Positions 26,497 to 35,317 of a DNA stretch of 54,855 nucleotides are shown piece after piece (positions within the stretch are counted from its first letter, which is position 1; the number at the start of each line of letters is the position of its first letter). The notes below the pieces were generated by a model that did no database searches, had not been told where the DNA came from, and worked only from the letters and a program-made list of their open reading frames with translations. Source of the stretch: DASPWV01 sp046727855 (lineage in GTDB: Bacteria > Acidobacteriota > Vicinamibacteria > Vicinamibacterales > UBA2999); NCBI GenBank assembly GCA_046727855.1, contig JBKPDL010000110.1:1-54855 (forward strand), written 5' to 3'. The translations under genes and the position numbers were made by a program.

Positions 26497-26559
26497 ATGC
26501 CGTCATTACGCGGCGAACGGTCGCTGCCGCTTACCTGTCAGACGGTCTTTTCAGACCGG

Positions 26560-26841
26560 CTATTTCATTCCCGTGATCTGTTGCAGATCGCCGATCGCCG
26601 CGGCGACTGCGCGTTTCTGACTCGCCGGAATCAGATCACGCGCGTCCCAGAACAGCTTGCCGGCGTTGATCACGTCGCCCTGCATCAACGCCGCCGACGC
26701 GAGGCCGAGCGCGGCGCAGGGATGCTTCGCCTCGCGCGTAGCGATCTGTCGGAACATCGCACTGGCAAGACTGTATTGGCGCATCAGCAAGGCGACGTGA
26801 CCGCCGCTGCAGACGGTTTGCATGTCGGCCTCGCCCGCCAA
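26560..26841 (-). pseudogene. TPR-like short protein, probably 5'-truncated
   Basis: This 93-codon frame opens with a TTG. It reads like helical TPR-type sequence: QYSLASAMFRQIATREAKHPCAALGLASAALMQGD resembles two helix pairs. Protein-like sequence (NDEAISLAGD) continues upstream of the TTG for about 12 codons to an in-frame TAG. This suggests the true N-terminus has been lost, although a TTG or ATT start cannot be excluded. It lies between CarboxypepD paralogues 1 and 2, 65 bp from the latter. Confidence 0.5.
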
Positions 26842-26906
26842 ATCGCCGGCGAGCGAAATCGCTTCGTCGTTCTAGCGCGGCAATTGAAAAGAGTCGAGTC
26901 ATCGGG

Positions 26907-28631
26907 TCACTTGCGCCACTCGGCGAGTTTGAGATTCTGGACCTTCGTTTCGCCATCCGCGATCGAAAAGCGATCCGCCGCTTCTTTCGCGGCACGGAGA
27001 AAATCAGGATCCGCCCACTGCCCTTCCTCAATCCCGATGACGCCAACAACCAGATAGTCGTCGTAAGGCGTCACCGGCATTCGGTACGCGCCTGTCTTGT
27101 CCACGCGCGTGGCACGTATTAAACGCGATCGCGGCAGCCACCGGCTTTCGTCTGCAGGAAAAATCACGACCCACGCCTCCTCCGGCACGTTCCTGCGATC
27201 GTCGCGCAGCTCGCCGGACAACTGCGTGATCTTGCGCGTGAAAACGATGTCGATGCTTTCGACGACGCGTGCAGTTTGAAAATCAATTCCGGCATCGGTC
27301 ACGTCGCGGCCGTCGAGCAGCACCGATTTGAACAGCCAGCGTGCTCCGCTCGGTTCCGGAGGAGCGGGAGAGTCGGGCCGCAAGTGCATGAGGCCGAGAA
27401 GCCCCGTAAGCTCAAACGTTCCATCAGGCTTGATGACGCCCATCCGTGGCGGCCCAATGAACGGCACGTCGCGATCGGCGCTCATCGCGGAAATGCGCAG
27501 TGAGCCTGACGACGGCGGGAGCGCGCCGCCTTCGTCTGTGATCAGACGACCGCGGGCACCGCCACCTTCGCCGACGAAGAGCACAAGGTCGTTGATATCG
27601 TCCCCATTGACGGTCACTTCCATGCGTCCTACCAACGCGCTGTCGCGCTCGCCGTTTGGCCCGAACTCTGGTCGCGCCATGAGCACATAGGTGCCGGGCT
27701 GGAGGGTGCCCACCTCGAAGCCCCCGTCCGGGCGCACACCCGATCCGAACGAACCGGTTTGACCCATGATTCCATCGCGTTGCGTCACGCTGATCGACCC
27801 ACTAAATGGCGCGCCAGAGGAGGTCTGGACGCGCCCCGCGATCCGGGCCAACCGCATCACGACGACAGGAAAGATCACGCCGTTTGTTTCGCGGCCGGCG
27901 CGAACCGTGATGCGCCGCGCCTCGGAGGGATTCGTCGTGCCCGGATAAAACGTCTGCGCGGGACCGTCCGCGTTAGGAGCTGCGCCGCCGAACGGCATGA
28001 AATCGCGCCCGCCCACTGCGCTCACATAGTAGTCGCCCGGCTCGAGACCGTAGAGCCGAAACGCGCCGAGATCGTCAGTCCGTCCGCCACCGCCGCCGTA
28101 GGCCGGCGTCAACCGGCGGCGACCATCGACATAGCGATAGCGCAGTGCCAGAACGTTCGCGCCGATCATCGGCTCGCCGGACTCGTCCAACACCTGACCG
28201 GCGATCACGCCGCCTTTGGACAACGCAATCACGATCTTGTCAACCGTCTGACCATCAGCAACGTCGATCGGGTCGATTCGCCGCCCAGGGAATACGTTTG
28301 AGAGGTAGCCCGCTTTCATTGCGTTGACGATGTGTTTGCCCGCTGGAACGCCGGTGATCTCGAATCGTCCCTCGGCGTCGGTTTGCGCGGCGCGCCCCGG
28401 ACCCGCCACCGAGACATAGACACGCGCGCGGCTGATTGGCTTCCCGGTCTCCGCGGCGACGACAACGCCGCGCAGTACCGAACTGCCGGTTGTCGGCCGG
28501 TCGCGCTGAGGTGTGGCGCGTGGCGGCACCGGCGGCGCTGCGGGTGTGCGTTGTCCCGGCGTTGGCGCCTGCGCGGACGCGACGCACGCCAGCGCGACGA
28601 CGATACTGACGAGCGATGTCGTGGCCGGCAT
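26907..28631 (-). CDS. Secreted CarboxypepD-regulatory-domain protein, paralogue 2
   Basis: This 574-aa protein has a signal peptide (residues 1-20, SIVVALACVASAQ) and a Pro-rich linker. The beta domains follow the same order as its neighbours: GSSVLRGVVVAAETGKPISRARV near 48, GRFEITGVPAGKHIV near 93, VIAGQVLDESGEPMIGANV near 145. The C-terminal block WVVIFPADESRWLPRSRLIR corresponds to WSFQSRYVR in paralogue 3 and WTYQSRYIR in paralogue 1. Only 2 bp separate its start from the end of paralogue 3, so they are cotranscribed. No enzyme motif is visible; a surface or envelope structural role is inferred. Confidence 0.88.
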   Translation of the reverse strand: MPATTSLVSIVVALACVASAQAPTPGQRTPAAPPVPPRATPQRDRPTTGSSVLRGVVVAAETGKPISRARVYVSVAGPGRAAQTDAEGRFEITGVPAGKHIVNAMKAGYLSNVFPGRRIDPIDVADGQTVDKIVIALSKGGVIAGQVLDESGEPMIGANVLALRYRYVDGRRRLTPAYGGGGGRTDDLGAFRLYGLEPGDYYVSAVGGRDFMPFGGAAPNADGPAQTFYPGTTNPSEARRITVRAGRETNGVIFPVVVMRLARIAGRVQTSSGAPFSGSISVTQRDGIMGQTGSFGSGVRPDGGFEVGTLQPGTYVLMARPEFGPNGERDSALVGRMEVTVNGDDINDLVLFVGEGGGARGRLITDEGGALPPSSGSLRISAMSADRDVPFIGPPRMGVIKPDGTFELTGLLGLMHLRPDSPAPPEPSGARWLFKSVLLDGRDVTDAGIDFQTARVVESIDIVFTRKITQLSGELRDDRRNVPEEAWVVIFPADESRWLPRSRLIRATRVDKTGAYRMPVTPYDDYLVVGVIGIEEGQWADPDFLRAAKEAADRFSIADGETKVQNLKLAEWRK

Positions 28632-28633
28632 GG

Positions 28634-30370
28634 TCAGGGGACCCTCGTGAGCTTCAGATCCTGAACCGCGGTCTGCGCTTCGCCGAGCGACACGCGCGCC
28701 GCCGCGTCGCGCACCGATTCGAGAAATTCCGGGTCGGACCAGCGGCCTTCTTCCAGATCGCGCACCGCGATGATGCGGTACTCGTCGTAGGGCGGAAGGT
28801 TCCTCAACTTGAAGCGCCCATCCTGATCGACGCGTGCTGTTCGCACGTAGCGTGACTGGAAACTCCAGCGCGATGAGTCGTTGGCAAAGATCACAACCGT
28901 GCTGTCCAGAATCGGCTGTCCCTTGTCGTCGCGCACGAGGCCGGTGACCTCCGTGATCTTTCGCGTAAACACGATTTCCAATCCGTCGATGTTCTGACCG
29001 GGCACGAATTCGATTGGGGTGTCGGTGACATCCTGATCGCGCAGATAAACGGCTTTGAGCGCCCAGTCCATGTTGGGTTCGGTGAAGGCGGCGCGGATCA
29101 GTCGTCGGTTGAAGAGTCCGCTCAACTCAAATGAACCGTCCTCATTGATCGTCGGCGGCATTCCGCCCATCATCGGTTCGGCCATCGGATCGGCCGGGGA
29201 CGCCATGACCCTGATCAGCTGTGCTCGCACCGGCAGCGGCGAGCCATCGTCTGTTCTCACCACACCGCGCGCGATCGCGCCGCCCGACATGGTAATCAGC
29301 ACGTTGTCGATGTCTTCCCCGCCAACCGTCAGACGAACCTGCCCACCTTCGCCCATCATTGGGTTGCCCATCGGTCGCGTGGTGACTGTGTACGTGCCCG
29401 GCGCCACGCCGGCGAGCTGGAACGTCCCGTCACCGCGGGTCTGTGCGGTCGCCGACATCAAGTAGGCCAGCGCGTTGTTCGGATCGGAGGCCATCATCGT
29501 CACCATCACACCGGGTGATGGTTCGCTACTCGAGGAAGTCACGCGGCCGCGAATGCGAGCGAGCCGAGTCGCCGTCAGGGCGAAATTAATCCCGGTGAGC
29601 TCCTGGCCGCCCTTCACCGTCACGCGCTGTGCTTCCGCAACGTTCGGCGTACCCGGATAGTAGCTGGGAGCGTAGCCTTCCGTGTCGGTTGTGCTCACTC
29701 CGGGAATCATCATCATGGTGGCCTGCGCTCGCACCGTGCCGGACACGATGTAGTCGCCCGGCGGCAACCCGTAAATGCGGAAGTTGCCTTGATCGTCGGT
29801 GTTGTCGCTGCCGCTCGACGTCATTCGGCGCATGCCGCCCAGAAACCGGGAGCGGCCTGCGGATACGTTGACGCCGGCAACTGCCTCGCCGAACTCATCC
29901 AGCACCCGGCCGGTAATAACGGCTCCGCGCGGGAGGCCGAACTGGATCTTCTCGACAATCTGTTTGTCGAGGACATCCAGAATCGTTCCTCCGCCGGCTT
30001 GATCGGCGCGGCGCTGTCCAAACTGCATCGTCACGTATCCGGCTTTGCTTGCGGCCACGGTGTAACGACCGGCAGGCAGTTCTTTGATCTCGAACTTTCC
30101 CTGCGGATCGGTGGTGCTCACGCCGCCGCCGCGTCCCTCGGCCGACATCGCGCGAACATGTGCGCGGCGCAACGGCGTGCCGTCCACCGATAACACCTGC
30201 CCGCGCAAAATCGCGGTGCCGGCCGGCGGTGCTTCACCCGGGCGCGGAAGCGCATCGCGCGGTGGCATCCGCTGTCCTGGTTGTGTGGCTGGCGCGGGTT
30301 GGGATGTTTGGCCGGCGGCGAATGCCGGCGCGACGAGTAGCAAGGCGAACAATGCTGCGGGGACGCGCAT
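28634..30370 (-). CDS. Secreted CarboxypepD-regulatory-domain protein, paralogue 3
   Basis: This 578-aa protein starts at the ATG at 30370 with GGAGG 5 nt upstream. The signal peptide covers residues 1-19 (ALFALLLVAPAFAAGQ). It shares the domain plan of the two downstream genes, including GTAILRGQVLSVDGTPLRRAHV near 52, GKFEIKELPAGRYTVA near 96, VITGRVLDEFGEAVAGVNV and the terminal GRFKLRNLPPYDEYRI. It is the promoter-proximal gene of the array. The region upstream contains two GCGGAC palindromes. A longer reading frame to 30496 runs through those repeats and is not coding. Confidence 0.88.
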   Translation of the reverse strand: MRVPAALFALLLVAPAFAAGQTSQPAPATQPGQRMPPRDALPRPGEAPPAGTAILRGQVLSVDGTPLRRAHVRAMSAEGRGGGVSTTDPQGKFEIKELPAGRYTVAASKAGYVTMQFGQRRADQAGGGTILDVLDKQIVEKIQFGLPRGAVITGRVLDEFGEAVAGVNVSAGRSRFLGGMRRMTSSGSDNTDDQGNFRIYGLPPGDYIVSGTVRAQATMMMIPGVSTTDTEGYAPSYYPGTPNVAEAQRVTVKGGQELTGINFALTATRLARIRGRVTSSSSEPSPGVMVTMMASDPNNALAYLMSATAQTRGDGTFQLAGVAPGTYTVTTRPMGNPMMGEGGQVRLTVGGEDIDNVLITMSGGAIARGVVRTDDGSPLPVRAQLIRVMASPADPMAEPMMGGMPPTINEDGSFELSGLFNRRLIRAAFTEPNMDWALKAVYLRDQDVTDTPIEFVPGQNIDGLEIVFTRKITEVTGLVRDDKGQPILDSTVVIFANDSSRWSFQSRYVRTARVDQDGRFKLRNLPPYDEYRIIAVRDLEEGRWSDPEFLESVRDAAARVSLGEAQTAVQDLKLTRVP

Positions 30371-30398
30371 CGATCCCTCCTTCGGCTTTAGACGCTCG

Positions 30399-30453
30399 GC
30401 GGACCTGAAGGTCCGCGGCGACAGGAAAAATTCTGGGCGGACTGCCGGTCCGC
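30399..30453. repeat. Two GCGGAC...GTCCGC palindromes in the promoter region of the CarboxypepD array
   Basis: GCGGACCTGAAGGTCCGC lies at 30399-30416 and the variant GCGGACTGCCGGTCCGC at 30437-30453. Both are followed by GGCGACA(G/A)GAAAAATT, so the repeated unit is about 37 bp. The pair lies between the array start and the end of the FAD oxidoreductase gene. Confidence 0.8.
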
Positions 30454-30497
30454 GGCGACAAGAAAAATTGTCGGCGGCTCTGGACGTCGAACACACG

Positions 30498-32069
30498 TTA
30501 CCGCAAGTCTCGCGCGATCTCGCGCGCCGCGTTGGCGCCGGAGAGTCCGGTCATGCCGGTGCCGGGATGAGTCCCAGAACTGCAGAGGTAAAGGCCACGA
30601 ATTGGTGCGCGATAGTGGCCCCAGCCGAGCAGCGGCCGCATGCTCAGCATCTGATCGAGCGCGAGTTCGCCGTGAAAGATATGTCCGCCGCTGAACCCGT
30701 AGGTCCGCTCGAGGTCGAGTGGGGTGATCACCTGCTGCGCCACGATCAGTGAGCGCAAGCCAGGAGCATACCGCTCGATCGTGTCGATCGCGACGCCTGC
30801 CAACGCCGACGCTTGGCTGTCCCACGTGCGATCGCGCAGTTTGTAGGGCGCAAACTGCAGGTAAGCCGAAAGCACGTGCGCGCCGTCCGGCGCAAGGGCT
30901 GGATCGAGCAGCGTTGGGATGGTCAGCTCGATGTACGGTTCGGGGGAGTAGCGGCCGTACTTGCAATGGTCGAACGCGCGCTCCAGATAATCCAGATCCG
31001 GAGCGATTCGCACGACGCCGGTCAGCGCTTCACCAGAAACGCCCGCCAACTCCGGCATCGCAGACAACGCCAGATTCAGTTTGGCCACCGTTCCCTGCGC
31101 GCGGTAGTTGCGCATGCGCCACAGGAATTCTGGTGCGAGATCGATTGGATCGCAGAGCTCGAGGTAGGTTCGCTTCGGATCGACGGCGGATACGATCGCC
31201 CTCGCCTCGATTTCGCTGCCATCGTCGAGCACGACACCGGCTGCGCGGCCCTCACGGACGAGAACGCGCGTGACCCCCGCTCCCAGGCGAATCTGTGCGC
31301 CGGCGCGCTCGGCAGCCTGCACGATGCTCGTCGCGATCGCACCAGGGCCTCCCTTGGCGACGCGTCCATCCGGAACACCAAGCTGATTGTTTGCGGCGCG
31401 AAGGAGCAGCACCATACCGCTGCCCGCGGACCACGGGCCAAATTGCGTGCCGAAAATACCGTCGGCAGCGACGCCGGCGCGCAGGGTCTCCGTCTCGAAA
31501 CACTCGCTCACGAGATCCGCGATCGCCATAGCTCCCCAACGGAGCAGGCGATACGCGTCGCGTTTGTCGAGCGCGCGAAAAGCGCGAAAGGTGCGCATGA
31601 GCGCCCAGAGATCGCGACCGGTAATTTCGTCGAGCGATGGCGGCGTGACCGCAAACAACGAGGCGATAACGCGGCCCAGCGATGCGCAGGTACGCTCGAA
31701 ACGCGGCCACGCCTCGGCATCATGAGGCGAGCAGGCGCGCAGGCCTTCGCTCGTGCGCCGCTCATCGGCCCAGAGCACCAGCGGGCTGCCGGATCCGAGA
31801 ATCGTGATGTGCACGTCGCTCTTGACGAACATCAATCCGTGCGCGGCGAGTTGAAGATCGTCGACGACCTGGCGCGCGATCGGTCCGGCGGCGTGCGCCA
31901 GAATGGGTGCGCGAAATCGCGGCGCGATTTCACCAGTAATCGCGCCGCCGCCAACAGTTGGCTGCCGTTCCAGGACGAGCGTTTTCACGCCCGCCTTGGC
32001 GAGGTACGCGGCGCACGTAAGACCGTTGACACCACCACCAACAACGACGACATCGTGCGCCGCCGTCAT
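30498..32069 (-). CDS. Phytoene-desaturase-like NAD(P)/FAD-dependent oxidoreductase 1 (PYROXD2-like)
   Basis: This is a 523-aa flavoprotein with an N-terminal Rossmann FAD site (VVVVGGGVNGLTCAAYLAKAG at residues 6-26, then LVLER). The C-terminal FAD contact region GLYLCSSGTHPGTGMTGLSG is typical of the carotenoid-desaturase/PYROXD2 group. The start at 32069 overlaps the TGA of the upstream paralogue (ATGA), so the genes are translationally coupled. No carotenoid gene is near, so carotenoid desaturation is unlikely. An amine or other small-molecule oxidation role is possible given the neighbouring GcvT-like gene. Confidence 0.88.
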   Translation of the reverse strand: MTAAHDVVVVGGGVNGLTCAAYLAKAGVKTLVLERQPTVGGGAITGEIAPRFRAPILAHAAGPIARQVVDDLQLAAHGLMFVKSDVHITILGSGSPLVLWADERRTSEGLRACSPHDAEAWPRFERTCASLGRVIASLFAVTPPSLDEITGRDLWALMRTFRAFRALDKRDAYRLLRWGAMAIADLVSECFETETLRAGVAADGIFGTQFGPWSAGSGMVLLLRAANNQLGVPDGRVAKGGPGAIATSIVQAAERAGAQIRLGAGVTRVLVREGRAAGVVLDDGSEIEARAIVSAVDPKRTYLELCDPIDLAPEFLWRMRNYRAQGTVAKLNLALSAMPELAGVSGEALTGVVRIAPDLDYLERAFDHCKYGRYSPEPYIELTIPTLLDPALAPDGAHVLSAYLQFAPYKLRDRTWDSQASALAGVAIDTIERYAPGLRSLIVAQQVITPLDLERTYGFSGGHIFHGELALDQMLSMRPLLGWGHYRAPIRGLYLCSSGTHPGTGMTGLSGANAAREIARDLR

Positions 32070-33637
32070 AGCTCTTTCAACACTCGCCTGGCGGCGTTTC
32101 GTCCTGGTGCGCCCATGATGCCGCCGCCGGGGTGCGTTGCCGAGCCGCACATGTAAAGCCGATCGATCGGCGTCGTGTACTGTGCCCAGCCGGGCACCGG
32201 CCGCAGAAAGAAGAGCTGTTCGAGCGTCAGTTCGCCTTGAAAGATGTTGCCTTCGCTCAGCCCCCACTCGCGCTCGAGATCGAGCGGTGTGAGCACCTGA
32301 CGATAGAGGATCAGGCTCTTGAGGTTGGGCGCATACTCGCTCACCGTATCGATCACGGTGTCACCGAAAGCATCGCGCTGCTCGTCCCAAGCGCCCTCGC
32401 GCAGGTGATACGGAGCGTACTGCACGAAACACGACATCACGTGCTTGCCCGGAGGCGCCACGCTGGGATCGGTGAGCGACGGAATCACGATGTCCACGTA
32501 CGGACGCCGGGAAAACCTGCCGTACTTGGCATCGTCGTACGCCTGCTCCATGTAGTCGACGCCGGGCGAGATCGAAACCGCGCCGCGCAAATGTGGCCCC
32601 GGCCCAGGCCGACAGGTGAAGCTTGGAAGTGCGTCGAGCGCGAGGTTCACTTTGCCTGATGAACCTCGATACTTGTAGCGGCGCACGCTTTCGCGGAAGT
32701 CGTCCGGCAGCTGCTTCGCGTCGAGAAACCTCTCGAACGTGTTCCGTGGATCGACGCTCGAGACGACGACATCCGCAGAGAGCTCGTCACCGTTGGCGAG
32801 CGCGACACCTGTGGCCTTTCCGTTCTTCGTAACGATGCGAGCCACCGCCGCTTCGGTGCGGATTTCGGCGCCAAACACGCGCGCCGCCGAGGCAATGGCA
32901 TTCGATACCGAGCCGGTACCTCCGCGCGAGAGTCCCCACGATCGAAACGCGCCGTCGATCTCCCCCATGTAGTGATGGAGCAGCACGTACGCCGTTCCAG
33001 GAGAGCGCACGCCGAGGAACGTGCCGATGATTCCCGAGGCCGACATCGTGGCTTTGAGGACATCGGTCTCGAACCACTGATCGAGAAAATCGACGGCGCT
33101 CATCGTGAGCAGCTGGACCTGGTTCACGCGGTCGTGGAAGCGCATGGCGCGAAAACGTTTGCCGATCGACAACAGTTCGAGCAGGCCGCGCGGATCGAGC
33201 GAGGTGGGATCGGGCGGCGTCATCGCGAGGATCGGCTTGGCAAAGCGTCCCATCTCGATCATCGCTCTGCCGTACTCGTCGTACGCTTCGGCATCGAGAC
33301 GTGAATGCCGGGCGATCTCGCGGCGGGTTTTGTAGTGATCGTTGACGCGCCACAGGTAGTCGCCGTTCGGCATCGGCGTGAACGTGCCGTCGAGCGGCAG
33401 CAGCTCCATGCCGTGTTGTGGCAGGTCGAGCTCGCGAATGATCTCGGGTCGCAGCAGCGACACAACGTACGAGCACACCGAGAATTTGAAACCCGGAAAG
33501 ATTTCTTCGGTCACGGCGGTGCCGCCGAGCACGTGGCGCCGCTCGAGCACCACGACCTTCTTCCCCGCGCGCGCCAGATATGCCGCGCACGTCAAACCGT
33601 TGTGTCCGCCGCCGATCACGATCGCGTCGTAGCGCAT
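32066..33637 (-). CDS. Phytoene-desaturase-like NAD(P)/FAD-dependent oxidoreductase 2 (PYROXD2-like)
   Basis: This is also 523 aa and is clearly a paralogue of the gene it overlaps. It has IVIGGGHNGLTCAAYLARAGKK near residues 6-27, LERRHVLGGTAVTEE, and a C-terminal RLYMCGSATHPGGGIMGAPG. It lies first in the two-gene operon and is divergent from the GcvT-like gene across 35 bp. Equal length and shared order suggest tandem duplication, or a heteromeric pair of subunits. The substrate is unknown. Confidence 0.88.
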   Translation of the reverse strand: MRYDAIVIGGGHNGLTCAAYLARAGKKVVVLERRHVLGGTAVTEEIFPGFKFSVCSYVVSLLRPEIIRELDLPQHGMELLPLDGTFTPMPNGDYLWRVNDHYKTRREIARHSRLDAEAYDEYGRAMIEMGRFAKPILAMTPPDPTSLDPRGLLELLSIGKRFRAMRFHDRVNQVQLLTMSAVDFLDQWFETDVLKATMSASGIIGTFLGVRSPGTAYVLLHHYMGEIDGAFRSWGLSRGGTGSVSNAIASAARVFGAEIRTEAAVARIVTKNGKATGVALANGDELSADVVVSSVDPRNTFERFLDAKQLPDDFRESVRRYKYRGSSGKVNLALDALPSFTCRPGPGPHLRGAVSISPGVDYMEQAYDDAKYGRFSRRPYVDIVIPSLTDPSVAPPGKHVMSCFVQYAPYHLREGAWDEQRDAFGDTVIDTVSEYAPNLKSLILYRQVLTPLDLEREWGLSEGNIFQGELTLEQLFFLRPVPGWAQYTTPIDRLYMCGSATHPGGGIMGAPGRNAARRVLKEL

Positions 33638-33672
33638 CTGCGAGTGATCTTAAGCGAACCAAGAACTAAAAT

Positions 33673-34872
33673 GTGCTTGTGCCAGTGCCATCGGCCTTCC
33701 ACGAGCGCACGCTTCAGCTCTGCGAGAGTCTCAACTACCGCGACTGGGCCGGCTACTATGCGGTCAGCGCGTACGAAACGCACCACGAGCACGAGTACAA
33801 CGCGATTCGGAACGCGTGCGCGTTGATCGATGTCTCGCCGCTTTTCAAGTACCGCGTTTCTGGTCGAGATGCCGCTCGACTCGTGGACCGCGTGATCACG
33901 CGCGATGCGAAGAAGCTCGCCGGCGGCCAGGTGTATTACACGCCCTGGTGCGATGAAGACGGCAAGGTGATTGACGATGGCACGGTCACGAGAGTGGCGG
34001 AGCAGGTGTATCGATGGACCGCCGCCGATCCGAATCTGCGCTGGATTACCGAGAACGCGCGCGGTCTCGAGGTGACGGTTGAAGATATTTCGGAGCAAGT
34101 TGCAGCAGTTGCCCTGCAAGGACCGACCTCCGCGCGCCTGCTGAAAGAGGTCAGCACGGCGCCGATCGAAAGTCTCAAGTACTTCCGCGCGACGTCCGGA
34201 TCGATCGCCGGCGTCCCTGTCGATATTTCACGAACCGGCTACACCGGCGATCTCGGCTACGAGATCTGGATGCCATGGGACGCGGCTCTGCGCGTCTGGG
34301 ATGCGATTGTCGAACGCGGCCGCGCCTTCGATCTGCATCCCACCGGGATGCTCGCACTCGATGTCGCGCGCATCGAAGCCGGATTGCTGCTCATCGACGT
34401 CGACTTCCACAGCAGCCGCAAGGCGATGATCGAAGCGCAGAAGTACTCGCCCTCCGAGTTGGGACTGGCACGACTGGTCGATTTGGCTAAAGGGCCGTTC
34501 GTGGGCCGCAAAGCCCTCGTCGACGAGCACCGCCGCGGAGCGGCACGACAAATCGTCGGCCTCGAGATCGAGTGGACCGAAGTGGAACGGCTCTACGAAG
34601 CCGTGGGGTTGCCGCCGACGGCGCCGGCCACCGCGTCACGCATCCCCGTGCCGGTGTACAGGGACGGCCGGCAGGTCGGACGGGCGACGTCGACGACCTG
34701 GTCGACAATGCTCAAGAAGCTGATCGCGCTCGCCACGATCGATGCGCCCCACTACGCGCTGGGTACACAACTCGAGATCGAAGTCACCGTCGAGGCCGTG
34801 CGCCACCACGCGACCGCCACCGTGGTCAGAACACCATTTTTCAATCCAGCAAGAAAGACAGCCATGCCGTGA
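33673..34872 (+). CDS. GcvT-family aminomethyltransferase-like protein
   Basis: This is a 399-aa folate-binding T-protein-fold protein. It has ALIDVSPLFKYRVSG near residue 50, YTPWCDEDGKVIDDGTV near 91, QGPTSARLL near 150, SRTGYTGDLGYEIW near 183 and VGRKAL near 275. GcvT proteins transfer a one-carbon unit from an aminomethyl group to tetrahydrofolate. No GcvH, GcvP or sarcosine oxidase partner lies next to it. It more likely serves a demethylation route, perhaps with the divergent FAD oxidoreductases or the Rieske oxygenase at 38610. The start is a GTG at 33673 or 33679, with no strong ribosome-binding site. Confidence 0.85.
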   Translation: MLVPVPSAFHERTLQLCESLNYRDWAGYYAVSAYETHHEHEYNAIRNACALIDVSPLFKYRVSGRDAARLVDRVITRDAKKLAGGQVYYTPWCDEDGKVIDDGTVTRVAEQVYRWTAADPNLRWITENARGLEVTVEDISEQVAAVALQGPTSARLLKEVSTAPIESLKYFRATSGSIAGVPVDISRTGYTGDLGYEIWMPWDAALRVWDAIVERGRAFDLHPTGMLALDVARIEAGLLLIDVDFHSSRKAMIEAQKYSPSELGLARLVDLAKGPFVGRKALVDEHRRGAARQIVGLEIEWTEVERLYEAVGLPPTAPATASRIPVPVYRDGRQVGRATSTTWSTMLKKLIALATIDAPHYALGTQLEIEVTVEAVRHHATATVVRTPFFNPARKTAMP

Positions 34873-34873
34873 C

Positions 34874-34966
34874 CGGCCGGCCCGAAGGCCGGCCTCCCAG
34901 GTATTGCCCGGCTCCACAGGTGAGAGAACCGTCAGTGTCTCCTGTGGCAGCCGGTCGTTAGACCGG
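34874..34966. repeat. CCGGCC-type palindromes
   Basis: A CCGGCCGGCCCGAAGGCCGG hairpin at about 34874-34893 is followed by CCGGTCGTTAGACCGG at 34951-34966. They lie in the 85-bp gap between the convergent GcvT-like and membrane-protein genes. The second reaches into the last codons of the membrane protein (RRGRPV). Confidence 0.65.
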
Positions 34967-35317
34967 CCGGCCTCTCCGAGCCTGAATAAACGACCGCACC
35001 CCCATCAGCACATAGAACAGCAACACGAGGACCATCGCGAGTTGTGCGATGGTTGCCGGTCGCTGAAACTCGCGCGCCATCAGACCGGGGATGAGACGTG
35101 GCAGCGTCGCAAGCGCCGCAATGAGCGCAAACGCCACCGCGGCATGCATCGCATGCTTTCGCGCCTGAGTATTGCGTGCCGCGAGCGCGAGCACGAGCAG
35201 GATGGCGCCGACCATTGCCGGAATGAGCGCCGTGATGCTCGCCGCGCCCGTGTACAGATAGCCGATCACGCCGATGGCAATCAGAATGAAGCCGACGACC
35301 CGCGTAATCCCAGGCAT
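34958..35317 (-). CDS. Small four-helix membrane protein of unknown function
   Basis: This 119-aa protein has four hydrophobic segments at about residues 7-24, 30-47, 58-76 and 87-107. The sequence resembles small uncharacterised inner-membrane proteins (VVGFILIAIGVIGYLYTGAASITALIPA). Its ATG overlaps the TGA of the FAH-family gene by one base (TGATG), so it is translationally coupled to it. No functional motif is visible. Confidence 0.75.
   Translation of the reverse strand: MPGITRVVGFILIAIGVIGYLYTGAASITALIPAMVGAILLVLALAARNTQARKHAMHAAVAFALIAALATLPRLIPGLMAREFQRPATIAQLAMVLVLLFYVLMGVRSFIQARRGRPV

Noticed and set aside
30371..30496. 42-codon extension of CarboxypepD paralogue 3
   Set aside because: It is read from the GCGGAC palindromes, and a GGAGG-supported ATG with a signal peptide lies downstream.
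30498..33637. Carotenoid biosynthesis cluster
   Set aside because: The two FAD enzymes resemble phytoene desaturases only in the general fold and are closer to PYROXD2-like oxidoreductases. No phytoene synthase, cyclase or prenyl synthase is nearby.
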